Source: Paenibacillus baekrokdamisoli (GTDB lineage: Bacteria > Bacillota > Bacilli > Paenibacillales > Paenibacillaceae). From it: a DNA stretch of 64,000 nucleotides. The DNA lies in the NCBI RefSeq assembly GCF_003945345.1, contig NZ_AP019308.1, positions 7,001,001 through 7,065,000 on the forward strand, read 5' to 3'. Below, piece after piece: positions 38,992 to 47,699 of the stretch. Below the pieces are notes generated by a model. It saw only the letters and a list, made by a program, of their open reading frames with translations. It was not told where the DNA came from and did not search any database. The translations under genes were made by a program, and so were the position numbers. Numbering within the stretch: the stretch's first letter is position 1; every line of letters starts with the position of its first letter.

Positions 38992-41245
38992 CTTTGCCAT
39001 CACCTGCCTTTTCTTCATTCCATACGTCGATCCAATCCTTCCATGTGATAACTGGATACAAGTAGGGGACCTGCTTCGCTAGCTCATCATTGGAATAAGT
39101 ACGATTCTGAGTATTATCTTGAATAAACAATCCTTTGTCCAAAAAGTGAAGCAGTACACGTTTCACAAAATCACCCTGTCCGTTAACAAAAGCAGCATTG
39201 ATCATCTTCTGCATTGATATGGCCACTGGGGCAGCTTCATTAGGCAGCGGTACCAAGTAAGTAGGTTCAGATGCAGCATATTGTTCCGTTAACGGCAAGT
39301 TAATAATCGCCGAGCGGATTTCTTGAACCATAGAGTACTTCTCGAAGGGATCATCATAGTCATCCCATTCATTAACATGCTCGAAAATGTTAACCGTATC
39401 TCCGAACAATAGCTTTCCAAGAACAAACTGAGAACGATTCGTGATGCTCTGATATTTGCCTGCGTTTACAAATAAGGTATCTCCTGAAGTATATAGACCA
39501 TAAGGACTTCGTCTCATTAATCCGGAAATTTGCTCGTTTATCGACATATAGGTAATCTTGCTGATTCCAGTCAACGGTTTCTTGGTCCATGCTTCATAGT
39601 ATAGTCGTTTCTGGTGGAGTTCCTTCAGAAATGTTTCACTTTCTTGCACGTTTCCCGCTGTTGTAAGAATTGCAATCGGCTCATCGGCATGTGTGAGCTT
39701 TTTTATTTGACTATATCCGAGGAGCGTAGGTGCCTGCGCTCCCTCTTCCTTGAAATGACGTGTCTCAGGTGTATCATCTGGAGCGGCGGCTATAGTAGCG
39801 AATAATGACCCGTCAAATCCATGCAGAGTCAAATCAAAATCAGCCCTTAAATATTTGATGATATCGAGTCGCTCCGTTAAGGTTTCCTTATCCATAAGCA
39901 AATGATCTCCACCAGGAAGTGGAAACCATCCTGTGTAATCTGGAAGGAAGACGGAGCTGTCTTGAACAAAAGCAGCGAATGCCTCCGAGTTGCCGGCTAG
40001 CTTCCATTCCTTGATTACACCGCTATAAACGAACTCAATGTTGTGCATTTCGGTCTTCTTTGAAAGTAAGCTTTGTGCAAATGAGATGAGATCACCCTGA
40101 CGCTGCCACGGGACTGCTTGACCATCGATAAGAAGTGAATGTACTTGGAGCATGGGATCGAGCAGGAAAGAAACATGACCGCCAATATGTGATTTCACTT
40201 GGTGAATATTGGGTGCAGAAGGAATTAACTGACCATCTTGCGTTGGAAGGACATAAGTTGCTTTCATCCGAAGCATGTTGCCCTCTTCCCTTGTCATATC
40301 CAGCTTCATGCTCTTAATCTGAAAAGCATACGGCTCATTGGGAACTGCTTCATTCCGTTCTGGAGCGGAAGCCTCAAGAACATGGAGCTCCTGAAATCGA
40401 TCGAACCACAGTTTACCATAAGGAGCATAAGCAGCTGCGGATATCAGCAAAGTAACCCACATGACGAAAAGCGGTCTTTTCGGATGGAGTACAGGTCTTA
40501 TCCGAGCAAGCAAGGCGTTGGAGGCTGCTAATATAAATAAACCGAACGCGGCGGCGAATATATACATCAATCCGTATTCTTCTCTTAGAAGCGGAGCAGT
40601 CCAACCTTCGTTGCCCGAGTTATTAATGTTATATAACAGATGGTTCAGACTAAATGCTTTAAGTGGATAGAGACTATAGCTTCTTACAAGCAATCCAGGC
40701 AAAAACAATGTACCGAACACCCAGCCGCAGAAGGCAATTGGCAGGGAAAATCGCAGCGGCATTAGTGCACCGATGACGATCCCAAGCGCCGCCGATACCG
40801 CAAAGGAGCATCCGTAGAGAGCCGAATAATAGATAACGGAGCTGCAGATGGCGGACCATGGTAGTCCTTGATGCCATGCAAAAAGAATATAAACCATCTC
40901 AATGGCTAACGTGAACAAGCTTGCATATAGGAAGGCAGCCATCCACTTGCTTGCAATAATTATAGTGTTTGTAATAGGCAGCCCAAGCATCCATTCATAA
41001 GAAGCATTCATTGCATCGCGTCGTATAAGCAATACCCCAAGCAAAATAGGAATAGCAGGCAGCAGGATCATGAATGTCGAATGTGCATCTGCGGCATAAA
41101 AATTAATGTCCGTTGAGGATGAATGCAAACTATTCAAGCATTGCAGCAGCATCCAACCACCGGCTATCAGTGGGAGGAGAAACGGCCAGCGCATTTTGTT
41201 CATAAGACGCAGCTCTAATGTAAGCTGTAGGAGCAAGGATCTCAT
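38981..41245 (-). CDS. ABC-2 type permease with C-terminal extracytoplasmic M1-peptidase-like domain
   Basis: A 754-residue protein. Residues 1-300 have about seven membrane helices of an ABC-2 permease. After a last helix ('PLFVMWVTLLISAAAYAPYG') comes an extracytoplasmic part (residues 330-750). It begins like the N-terminal beta domain of M1 aminopeptidases ('VSFLLDPMLQVHSLLIDGQA', 'LPDYTGWFPLPGGDHLL') and continues helical. I find no HExxH zinc motif, so it is probably not a peptidase. ATG 41245 overlaps the ATPase stop by 4 bases (ATGA). Partner of the ATPase at 41242. Confidence 0.75.
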   Translation of the reverse strand: MRSLLLQLTLELRLMNKMRWPFLLPLIAGGWMLLQCLNSLHSSSTDINFYAADAHSTFMILLPAIPILLGVLLIRRDAMNASYEWMLGLPITNTIIIASKWMAAFLYASLFTLAIEMVYILFAWHQGLPWSAICSSVIYYSALYGCSFAVSAALGIVIGALMPLRFSLPIAFCGWVFGTLFLPGLLVRSYSLYPLKAFSLNHLLYNINNSGNEGWTAPLLREEYGLMYIFAAAFGLFILAASNALLARIRPVLHPKRPLFVMWVTLLISAAAYAPYGKLWFDRFQELHVLEASAPERNEAVPNEPYAFQIKSMKLDMTREEGNMLRMKATYVLPTQDGQLIPSAPNIHQVKSHIGGHVSFLLDPMLQVHSLLIDGQAVPWQRQGDLISFAQSLLSKKTEMHNIEFVYSGVIKEWKLAGNSEAFAAFVQDSSVFLPDYTGWFPLPGGDHLLMDKETLTERLDIIKYLRADFDLTLHGFDGSLFATIAAAPDDTPETRHFKEEGAQAPTLLGYSQIKKLTHADEPIAILTTAGNVQESETFLKELHQKRLYYEAWTKKPLTGISKITYMSINEQISGLMRRSPYGLYTSGDTLFVNAGKYQSITNRSQFVLGKLLFGDTVNIFEHVNEWDDYDDPFEKYSMVQEIRSAIINLPLTEQYAASEPTYLVPLPNEAAPVAISMQKMINAAFVNGQGDFVKRVLLHFLDKGLFIQDNTQNRTYSNDELAKQVPYLYPVITWKDWIDVWNEEKAGDGKDER

Positions 41246-42117
41246 CGTTTCGTTCCGATTGTCAGGCTGCTTATGAGTGCCAAATAACCATCCTCCATTG
41301 TAGGAACCACTGCTGCTGCATAAGGAGTGGGAGGCAGGTCGGCTATTGTTCGACATCGTATCCCATCCGCTGTTCGACGAGCCGTGAGCAGCTGCTCTTG
41401 AGCGATGGCTCGCCATTCATGCTCAGAGGCTTCCCATTCCCACAATTTACCTGAGGCATATTCTGCCAATCCTTCTAGTTTTCCATTATAATGAAGCTTA
41501 CCGGCACCAAGTACGATAACATCTCTGCAGCTCATATCCACATCACTCAAAACGTGGGTAGAGAATAGTACAACGCTCGATTGGGCTAATTCAACAAGAA
41601 CATTACGCAGCCGAATGCGTTCCTCAGGATCAAGGCCAGCCGTTGGTTCATCGACGATGATGATTTGAGGGCTGCCCACAAGCGCTTGTGCAATACCTAG
41701 TCGTTTCACCATCCCGGTGGAGTAACTGCGTGCAGGGAGATCTGCTTTTGATTCAAGTTGAACAGCACGAAGAAGTCGTTCTGCTTCGGCTTCTCTTTCT
41801 CGTTTCGTGCCGATGTTTTTGAGTCGTGCAACGTGAAGAAGCCATTGTCTGGCAGTCAATTGCGGGAACATTTGAAACGTCTGCGGCACGTAACCTATCT
41901 GCTGCCTGACTTGATTACCGCTTCTAACGGAGGAGCCATGGAGCATCGCATCCCCGGTTGTTGGTACAAGCAGGCCCGCGAATAGGCGCATCAAGGTCGA
42001 TTTGCCTGCTCCATTTGGTCCAAGCAGACCATGCATGCCTCGATCAAGCGTAAGCGAAATTGGTTCCAGTGCCCATGTATGTTTATATTTTTTCCCTAAA
42101 TTGTTCGCGGTTAACAT
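41242..42117 (-). CDS. ABC transporter ATP-binding protein
   Basis: A 291-residue ATPase of the ABC-2/drug and antibiotic class: Walker A 'LLGPNGAGKSTLMRLFAGL', signature 'YSTGMVKRLGIAQALVG' (normal Ser-Gly replaced by Ser-Thr-Gly), Walker B 'IIIVDEPTAGLDPEERIRL', His-loop 'VLFSTHVLSD'. AGGAGG is 10 bases before the ATG. First gene of the reverse operon: ATPase, permease/peptidase-like, sigma, membrane protein, second ATPase, unknown. Confidence 0.93.
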   Translation of the reverse strand: MLTANNLGKKYKHTWALEPISLTLDRGMHGLLGPNGAGKSTLMRLFAGLLVPTTGDAMLHGSSVRSGNQVRQQIGYVPQTFQMFPQLTARQWLLHVARLKNIGTKREREAEAERLLRAVQLESKADLPARSYSTGMVKRLGIAQALVGSPQIIIVDEPTAGLDPEERIRLRNVLVELAQSSVVLFSTHVLSDVDMSCRDVIVLGAGKLHYNGKLEGLAEYASGKLWEWEASEHEWRAIAQEQLLTARRTADGIRCRTIADLPPTPYAAAVVPTMEDGYLALISSLTIGTKR

Positions 42118-42392
42118 AGAAAGTTATCCTCCTGTTGAAATGACGAATAGATTATGGGAAAAGTTTGAGAAAACCTATATAAATAGGCTGGACAAGATGC
42201 TTTGAATGGTACAAACTAGTAATGATTAGGTCAATCGGGATTAATTACTATTACTATTATATCAGAGTTTTTTTCATGTAAGAGAAGTGGAATTTTGTGA
42301 ATTGTAACAACGAGATGAATGTTGTTGTTTCTAAATAATATACATAGGTAGCAAGCGGACGTCAGACGGCTTTCCTGCTGAAGGGGGACACC
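42118..42392. other. Divergent gap between the ABC-sigma operon and the GGDEF-EAL gene
   Basis: 275 AT-rich bases with AGGAGG for the ABC ATPase at 42129-42134 on the reverse strand and GAAGGGGG before the GGDEF-EAL start. A TATTACTATTATATCAG stretch at 42247-42263 may hold a promoter, but I cannot assign elements with confidence. Confidence 0.35.
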
Positions 42393-44519
42393 ATGTCAAT
42401 TAACAGAGCGGAAAAAATTACGATATGGATAGCCTTCATCGCCATTCTCACCTTTATTCTCATGAGAATCCTACATCCCGTACTGTATCAAACCATCCCA
42501 AATCATGCTTACCTTTTTATACATTCCGGAATCGAATTTATCAGCTTTGCCGTAAGCTTTACAATGCTTGTACTGGGTTGGTTATTTTTCGTCAAGTCAC
42601 TCTCCCGTCAGCGGCTCTTAACGGCAGCGCTTTTTAGCATCGTTGGCCTATTCGATATGCTTCATGCATTAACGATGGAGGGAATGCCATTCTTCCGCTT
42701 TGTCGGGGATACGACATTATCGCTATTATTTGCGATAACGGGGCAGTTAATCGGTTCCGTAGGTCTTTTCTTTATTTTTCGCAAAAGTGACCAGCCAATC
42801 TCGGCAGGAAGACGGCTGCCTGTTGTCTCCGCCGCGCTGGGCTTTGGCTGGCTGTTAGCTGGTTTATATTTCTCGCTTGCCGAATGGCCTTCGATTTATC
42901 TTCTAACTGGTCAGCCGCTAGTATATATGCTTACAACGGTAGAGACTGTAATTATTGTTGCCTATATGCTAACAATCGGTACCATTATGTATCGCAACCG
43001 CAATGAGCAGCCTCAGGCACTATTAACCATTATCCAGTCGCTTGTATTCTTCCTACTTGCTAACCTTCAGTTCGTCCTCAGCTCGAATTTACATGATACC
43101 GACATGCTGATGGGTCATATTTATAAGCTTGCTGGTTATTATTTCCTCATGAAGGGCATCTATTTCGTTACGATTGAAGAACCATTCAAGGAACAGAAAC
43201 GCTCAGAGTCTCGCATTAACTTTTTGGCTTATCACGATGATCTGACAGGTCTTTCGAATCGTCGCTTGCTAACAGAACGCTTGAATGCCGAGATCCAGTT
43301 AGCGAAGCAGCAGGATAATCAGCTAGCTATTTTTCTGCTCGATATTGATCGTTTCAAGACCATTAATGATGCACTCGGTCACACCTTTGGTGATCAAATG
43401 CTTCAGGCTGTATCACAGCGGCTTCGTCATGCCGTAGGGAAGCCGGATCATTTATTCCGAATGGGTGGTGACGAGTTTGTTATTCTACTTCCGGAGATAG
43501 AAGCAGCAGAAGAGAACGCGGCTCAAAAGCATGCCCAATCCTTGATGGGACTCTTCGACGCTCCGTTCGTGCTTGGCGAAGCGGAGTATCATGTAACAAT
43601 AAGTTTAGGGATTTCCTTCTATCCTCGGGATGGGGAAAGTGTGGATTTGCTTCTTAAGAATGCGGATACCGCGATGTACAGCGCTAAAGTTCACCGGAAT
43701 GAATTCTCAAGCTATACGCCGGATATGAATATGAAGGCCCATGACCGACTGCGACTTGAAAGTGATTTGCGGCGTGCTCTTGAGCAAGAGCAGTTCATGC
43801 TTGCTTACCAGCCGCTGGTCAATTTGCAGACTGGCAAGGTTGTCGGTGTGGAGGCATTGGTCCGCTGGCATCATCCCCTGCGAGGTCTTCTTCCTCCAGG
43901 AGAGTTCATTCCCCTAACGGAAGAGAATGGGCTTATCCTGCCGCTTGGAGAATGGGTGCTTCGTGCAGCCTGCTTGCAGAACAAAGCCTGGCAGGATGCA
44001 GGGATGACGCCAATCATGATGTCGGTGAACTTATCCATGCGTCAATTCCGTCAGCATCAATTAGTCGATCGCATCAAGTCAATTTTGGAACAGACCGGTA
44101 TGGAGCCTCGTTATTTGGAATTGGAAATTACCGAAAGCATGACAAGTGATGTGGAATTTGCTACTGAAACCTTGGCCAGCTTAAAGAAGCTTGGGGTTCA
44201 GATTAGTATCGATGATTTTGGCACAGGATATAGCTCACTCGTATATTTGAAAAGGCTGCCGATTGATAAGCTGAAGATTGATCGTTCATTTGTCAATGAA
44301 TTAACGGAGAATGGCAGCGATGCAGCAATCGTGACTACGATCACCTCAATGGCTAAGCATTTGAAGCTGAAAGTAACAGCCGAGGGTGTGGAGAATGATG
44401 AACAACTTCATTTCCTTCGTGAACATAACTGTGAAGAAGCACAAGGGTATTATTTCACGAAACCTATACCGGCCAATCTGTTTGAGAATTGGTACAGACA
44501 CCGTAATCAAATCGCTTAA
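42393..44519 (+). CDS. Membrane GGDEF-EAL protein with MASE3-type sensor
   Basis: A 708-residue cyclic-di-GMP protein. The N-terminus (about 1-260) has seven or so helices with MASE3 features ('FIHSGIEFISFAVSFTMLVL', 'GLFDMLHALTMEGMPFF'). GGDEF domain with intact 'FRMGGDEFVILLP'; the RxxD inhibitory site five residues before it is not kept (reads GKPD). EAL domain has 'VGVEALVRWHHP', 'ELEITES', 'SIDDFGTGYSSL', 'LKIDRSF' and 'AEGVEN', so phosphodiesterase residues are all present. It may synthesise, degrade or switch. Not in an operon. Confidence 0.92.
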   Translation: MSINRAEKITIWIAFIAILTFILMRILHPVLYQTIPNHAYLFIHSGIEFISFAVSFTMLVLGWLFFVKSLSRQRLLTAALFSIVGLFDMLHALTMEGMPFFRFVGDTTLSLLFAITGQLIGSVGLFFIFRKSDQPISAGRRLPVVSAALGFGWLLAGLYFSLAEWPSIYLLTGQPLVYMLTTVETVIIVAYMLTIGTIMYRNRNEQPQALLTIIQSLVFFLLANLQFVLSSNLHDTDMLMGHIYKLAGYYFLMKGIYFVTIEEPFKEQKRSESRINFLAYHDDLTGLSNRRLLTERLNAEIQLAKQQDNQLAIFLLDIDRFKTINDALGHTFGDQMLQAVSQRLRHAVGKPDHLFRMGGDEFVILLPEIEAAEENAAQKHAQSLMGLFDAPFVLGEAEYHVTISLGISFYPRDGESVDLLLKNADTAMYSAKVHRNEFSSYTPDMNMKAHDRLRLESDLRRALEQEQFMLAYQPLVNLQTGKVVGVEALVRWHHPLRGLLPPGEFIPLTEENGLILPLGEWVLRAACLQNKAWQDAGMTPIMMSVNLSMRQFRQHQLVDRIKSILEQTGMEPRYLELEITESMTSDVEFATETLASLKKLGVQISIDDFGTGYSSLVYLKRLPIDKLKIDRSFVNELTENGSDAAIVTTITSMAKHLKLKVTAEGVENDEQLHFLREHNCEEAQGYYFTKPIPANLFENWYRHRNQIA

Positions 44520-44564
44520 CGAACAGGCATCAAACGAAATACATACGTTCTAATTTGCGAATAT

Positions 44565-44616
44565 GAAAGGGAGCTTCCTAAAAACAGCCAATGACTGTTT
44601 TAGGAAGCTCCCTTTC
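44565..44616. terminator. Bidirectional terminator
   Basis: GAAAGGGAGCTTCCTAAAA.. (44565-44587) pairs over about 22 bp with the segment 44595-44616, loop CCAATGA. It separates two convergent genes. Confidence 0.85.
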
Positions 44617-44625
44617 GTTGTACAA

Positions 44626-45456
44626 TTACTGATGTCCGACATCTTTATAAGCTTTCAAAGCAAGTGTGACACCCTCATACATGGGAAGCAGCGTCTTATT
44701 GATCCATTTGTACTCGACATGTTCATGAACTGCTTTTGCTGTATTAATCATTAGGTCACCCTGAACATAGGATGCACTCACTTGATTGTTCAATTCTACA
44801 GATGAAACGGTTTGGGTGATACTGATCGTAACTAAAAAGCAAGCTGTTACATACACGCCTATGCGTCTCACCACGTGGAAGATAGAAGTACCATTATCTC
44901 TATGAATGCGTCTGCGCCTTACACTTTGTCTCCAAATTAGTGTTGCTGTAAGAAGTACAATGAGGATGCCAGCTATAATTAGTTCACTGCGGAACGAGAT
45001 TGGGAGTCTGTATAAAGAAGGCAACGCGTACAGTAAGGCTCCAATCGTTAGTGTTTGAATCGGTACAACAAGCTCTACTTCTGATGCACTCCGACGTTTC
45101 GTCCGATTGGCCGGCTCATAGGCGTTGGTAGTTCTCATCCGAATGATTTCTATGAGACGCGGGACCGAGAACACGGCGATGGCTATCGCTGGTAAAGCAA
45201 TCAAAGGAATGAAAAGAAGCAGGCTATCCCCTAAAGAGGGCATACCGTAGAAATACCTATACACGATTAGAGCCAGTTTCGTTATCGCCAATACACCAAT
45301 ACCGGCGAGTAAGGTGAAGTTGAATCTGGCAGCGCGACGCAAGTGCTTAATTGTTTTGCTGTATGCAAGGCTCCCTGCCACGTGACCAGCAAATAGAGAA
45401 AGGACTAAAAATGTAACCGCAACGATTGCGTTAATGATAAGTATACTTTCAGACAT
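44626..45456 (-). CDS. Integral membrane protein of unknown function
   Basis: A 276-residue protein with about six hydrophobic helices: 'IINAIVAVTFLVLSLFAG', 'LLAGIGVLAITKLALIVY', 'SLLLFIPLIALPAIAIAVF', 'LTIGALLYALPSLYRL', 'LIIAGILIVLLTATLI' and a late one. Basic loops ('NRTKRRSASE', 'RRRRIHRDNG') point to cytoplasmic placement. The C-terminal tail of 60 residues is outside or cytosolic, ending 'VTLALKAYKDVGHQ'. No family recognised and no cotranscribed gene. Confidence 0.7.
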   Translation of the reverse strand: MSESILIINAIVAVTFLVLSLFAGHVAGSLAYSKTIKHLRRAARFNFTLLAGIGVLAITKLALIVYRYFYGMPSLGDSLLLFIPLIALPAIAIAVFSVPRLIEIIRMRTTNAYEPANRTKRRSASEVELVVPIQTLTIGALLYALPSLYRLPISFRSELIIAGILIVLLTATLIWRQSVRRRRIHRDNGTSIFHVVRRIGVYVTACFLVTISITQTVSSVELNNQVSASYVQGDLMINTAKAVHEHVEYKWINKTLLPMYEGVTLALKAYKDVGHQ

Positions 45457-45635
45457 TACTTTATCCCCCGTTCAAACGACCTACATTTATTTTATCTGGG
45501 AGAGACTTCTTCGTTAATTGGCCGCAGTCTAGTTTATAAGCCGGACTTAAGTCCAGAATTTTCCCCGCCTCCGGCACGCATGGATGTTGTCCAGTGATCT
45601 CATTGTACCACGGATAAATGAAAGAGAGATTAAAA

Positions 45636-46274
45636 TCATAATTTAATTGATTTCTTATAGAGCGGGTAGAGCCATTTGACGCCGGCTGGAGTCACTGTAT
45701 CGGCAACCAGATGAGAGAGATAGCCGATAAAAGAGACGTTCATCAAGCCTTCAACTTGAAGCTGATTTTGCAAGCCATAGCCAAGGCTTCCCCAAATTAC
45801 AGCTGCCCATATAGTATGTGTCATTCCTCTATGCTTTAGCCAGGGTGCCCATGCCGTAAATAAACCAAATCCCATTAACCAACCCCACTGCCAGTAGAAG
45901 CCCGCATAAATGATTCCCAGACCAATGATGCTGACTAACGTGTTGCGTATCACGCCTTCTTTTGTAATAAAGCCGATCAAGAAAATCATAACCGCTACCG
46001 AAGTTAATGTTAGATCAAAGAAGTCGCGTACGAAGTAAAGATATAAGGCGGTTAGAGCTAGTGTGATGCCGCCCCACAATAGAAGCTCTCGAAGCAGTTT
46101 AGATACCTTGCTGATTTTGCTGCTGAGTATACTTGTACCATCGAGGTCAGCGCTCAAGGCGGAGAAAGCAGCGACACTTACGTACAATGCGGCATTTGAC
46201 AGGGTGAACGGATAGTAGGCGGCCGCAGCGATACCAATCGCAGTGCCGATAGCAAGATGTGTAGAGCCTTTCAT
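45636..46274 (-). CDS. YdjM-family membrane-bound metal-dependent hydrolase
   Basis: A 212-residue protein of PF04307 (LexA-regulated YdjM type). Metal-site motifs: 'MKGSTHLAIGTAIG', 'ALSADLDGTSILSSK', 'HRGMTHTIWAAVIWG' and 'GYLSHLVADTVTPAGVKWLYP', with about five membrane helices. The substrate is unknown. GGGAGG is close before the ATG. Its promoter carries a perfect 16-bp palindrome resembling a LexA box. Confidence 0.9.
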   Translation of the reverse strand: MKGSTHLAIGTAIGIAAAAYYPFTLSNAALYVSVAAFSALSADLDGTSILSSKISKVSKLLRELLLWGGITLALTALYLYFVRDFFDLTLTSVAVMIFLIGFITKEGVIRNTLVSIIGLGIIYAGFYWQWGWLMGFGLFTAWAPWLKHRGMTHTIWAAVIWGSLGYGLQNQLQVEGLMNVSFIGYLSHLVADTVTPAGVKWLYPLYKKSIKL

Positions 46275-46295
46275 GACATACCTCCCAAGAATGAA

Positions 46296-46347
46296 GCAAA
46301 CGTACGTTTGCCTATTCGATTATACCTAGATCGTTATCAAGGGACAA
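46296..46347 (-). promoter_or_regulatory. Promoter with LexA-like palindrome for the YdjM gene
   Basis: Reverse strand: -35 TTGTCC (46342-46347), exactly 17 bp, -10 TATAAT (46319-46324), then the perfect palindrome GCAAACGTACGTTTGC (46296-46311) just downstream, ending 22 bases before the ATG. It resembles the Gram-positive LexA box CGAACNNNNGTTCG with symmetrical A/T changes. Confidence 0.55.
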
Positions 46348-46404
46348 GCATGACCATACATTTCCTACTATATGCACCCTTTACGTTTGATAGTAGTAAG
46401 CAAA

Positions 46405-46437
46405 AAAGCCTAATTCCATTTAAGGAATCAGGCTTTT
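46405..46437 (-). terminator. Terminator of nrdB
   Basis: AAAAGCCTAATTCC (46405-46418) pairs with GGAATCAGGCTTTT (46424-46437) with one mismatch; reverse-strand T run of six follows. Confidence 0.8.
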
Positions 46438-46484
46438 GAGGAGTGGGCTAAAAGATTAGCCCAAGAATGTTGTCTGATGACGGC

Positions 46485-47522
46485 TTATAGGTCGCCCCAG
46501 TTCAGGTTGGATGACTTACTGTAGTTGGTTACCTTTTGCTCAAAGAAGTCGGTTTTCATTCCATTCATATTGCTGAAGCTCTCTACCCATTTCATAGGAT
46601 GCTCAACAACCTCTGGGAATAGAATTTCGAGATTAAGTTTTTTCAAGCGCTCATTGGATAGGAACTTGATGTACTGGTCGATGATCTCGTTCGTAATTCC
46701 TGGAATTTGATTGTTCGTAATATATTGACCCCACTCGATTTCATGCTCTACCGCAGTACGCATCATTTGACGGAGTTCTTCAACAAGCACGGGGGTAAAC
46801 AATTCTGGATTCTCTTTGCGAACTTCACGGAAGATCCCTTGGAACAAGGCGAGATGCGTTAATTCATCGCGCTGAATATATTTGATCTCGGAGACCGTAC
46901 CGAGCATTTTGCCTTGACGACCAAGGGCATAGAAGAAGCTAAAGCCGCTATAGAAGTATATCCCTTCGAGAATGTAGTTGGCCATAATCGTCTTAATTAG
47001 ATTCTGTGAGGAAGGATTGGCAATGAAATTCTCGTATAGATCAGTAATGAAACGATTCCGCTTGAGCAGGTTTTTATCCTCGCGCCACAAATTGTAGATT
47101 TGATCCCTAACGTCTGCTTGGCAAACGCTGTCGAGGATATACGAGTAGGATTGGCTGTGTACGGCTTCTTGGAAAGTATGCACGGTTAGGCATAGGTTAA
47201 CCTCTGGAGCCGTTATATACTCGTTTACGTTAGGGAGGTTAGCTGTTTGCAGGGAATCTAGAAAGATGAGAAAGCTAATAATTTTATCGTAGCTGTTACG
47301 CTCGGAGAGCGACAGGTTTTTGTAGTCTTTAGCGTCCTGCGATAGAGGAATTTCTTCTGGAATCCAGAAGTTATTCATCATATTGCGGTACATTTTAGTA
47401 GCCCAGTCGTATTTGACATTATTGAGCTCGATCAGGTTGGTCGTATTTCCGCCGATCATACGACGTTTTCCCCAGTCGCGATCGCCATCCTCATTAAATA
47501 GCTTTTTCTTTTGCAGTTCCAT
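46485..47522 (-). CDS. nrdB: Class I ribonucleotide reductase small subunit
   Basis: A 345-residue R2 protein from ATG 47522 (AGGAGG 10 bases upstream; the ATG 9 bases earlier is too close to it). Metal ligands: Asp in 'FLIFLDSLQ', Glu/His in 'HTFQEAVHSQSYSYIL', Glu in 'NYILEGIYFYSGF', Glu/His in 'IQRDELTHLALFQ'. The radical Tyr is in 'HSQSYSY', so it is a tyrosyl-radical type. It supplies the radical for NrdA to reduce ribonucleotides. It follows nrdA after 164 bases and a terminator. Confidence 0.95.
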   Translation of the reverse strand: MELQKKKLFNEDGDRDWGKRRMIGGNTTNLIELNNVKYDWATKMYRNMMNNFWIPEEIPLSQDAKDYKNLSLSERNSYDKIISFLIFLDSLQTANLPNVNEYITAPEVNLCLTVHTFQEAVHSQSYSYILDSVCQADVRDQIYNLWREDKNLLKRNRFITDLYENFIANPSSQNLIKTIMANYILEGIYFYSGFSFFYALGRQGKMLGTVSEIKYIQRDELTHLALFQGIFREVRKENPELFTPVLVEELRQMMRTAVEHEIEWGQYITNNQIPGITNEIIDQYIKFLSNERLKKLNLEILFPEVVEHPMKWVESFSNMNGMKTDFFEQKVTNYSKSSNLNWGDL

Positions 47523-47671
47523 CGACTTCATTCCTCCTATTGATAACCATTCTCATGGAAAAAGCGGCTGACGCCCTTACGACAAGCAGCGATTAAGTAT
47601 TCTACTGCTTATCGCATTGACGCCAAAGTTGGCTTCAAATATCTGTTATCTCTTTTGTACTAATGGGGCAT

Positions 47672-47699
47672 AAAAACTGCAGCGCTTTACGCGCTGCAG
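47672..47699 (-). terminator. Intrinsic terminator between nrdA and nrdB
   Basis: On the reverse strand CTGCAGCGC pairs perfectly with GCGCTGCAG (47691-47699 with 47677-47685) followed by TTTTTAT. The nrdA stop codon (47687-47689) lies in the 5-base loop, so the hairpin overlaps the coding end. Confidence 0.8.

Noticed and set aside
45543..45554. Palindrome GGACTTAAGTCC as an operator
   Set aside because: It lies 87 bases upstream of the membrane protein start on the reverse strand with no promoter elements around it; a 12-bp palindrome alone is weak evidence.
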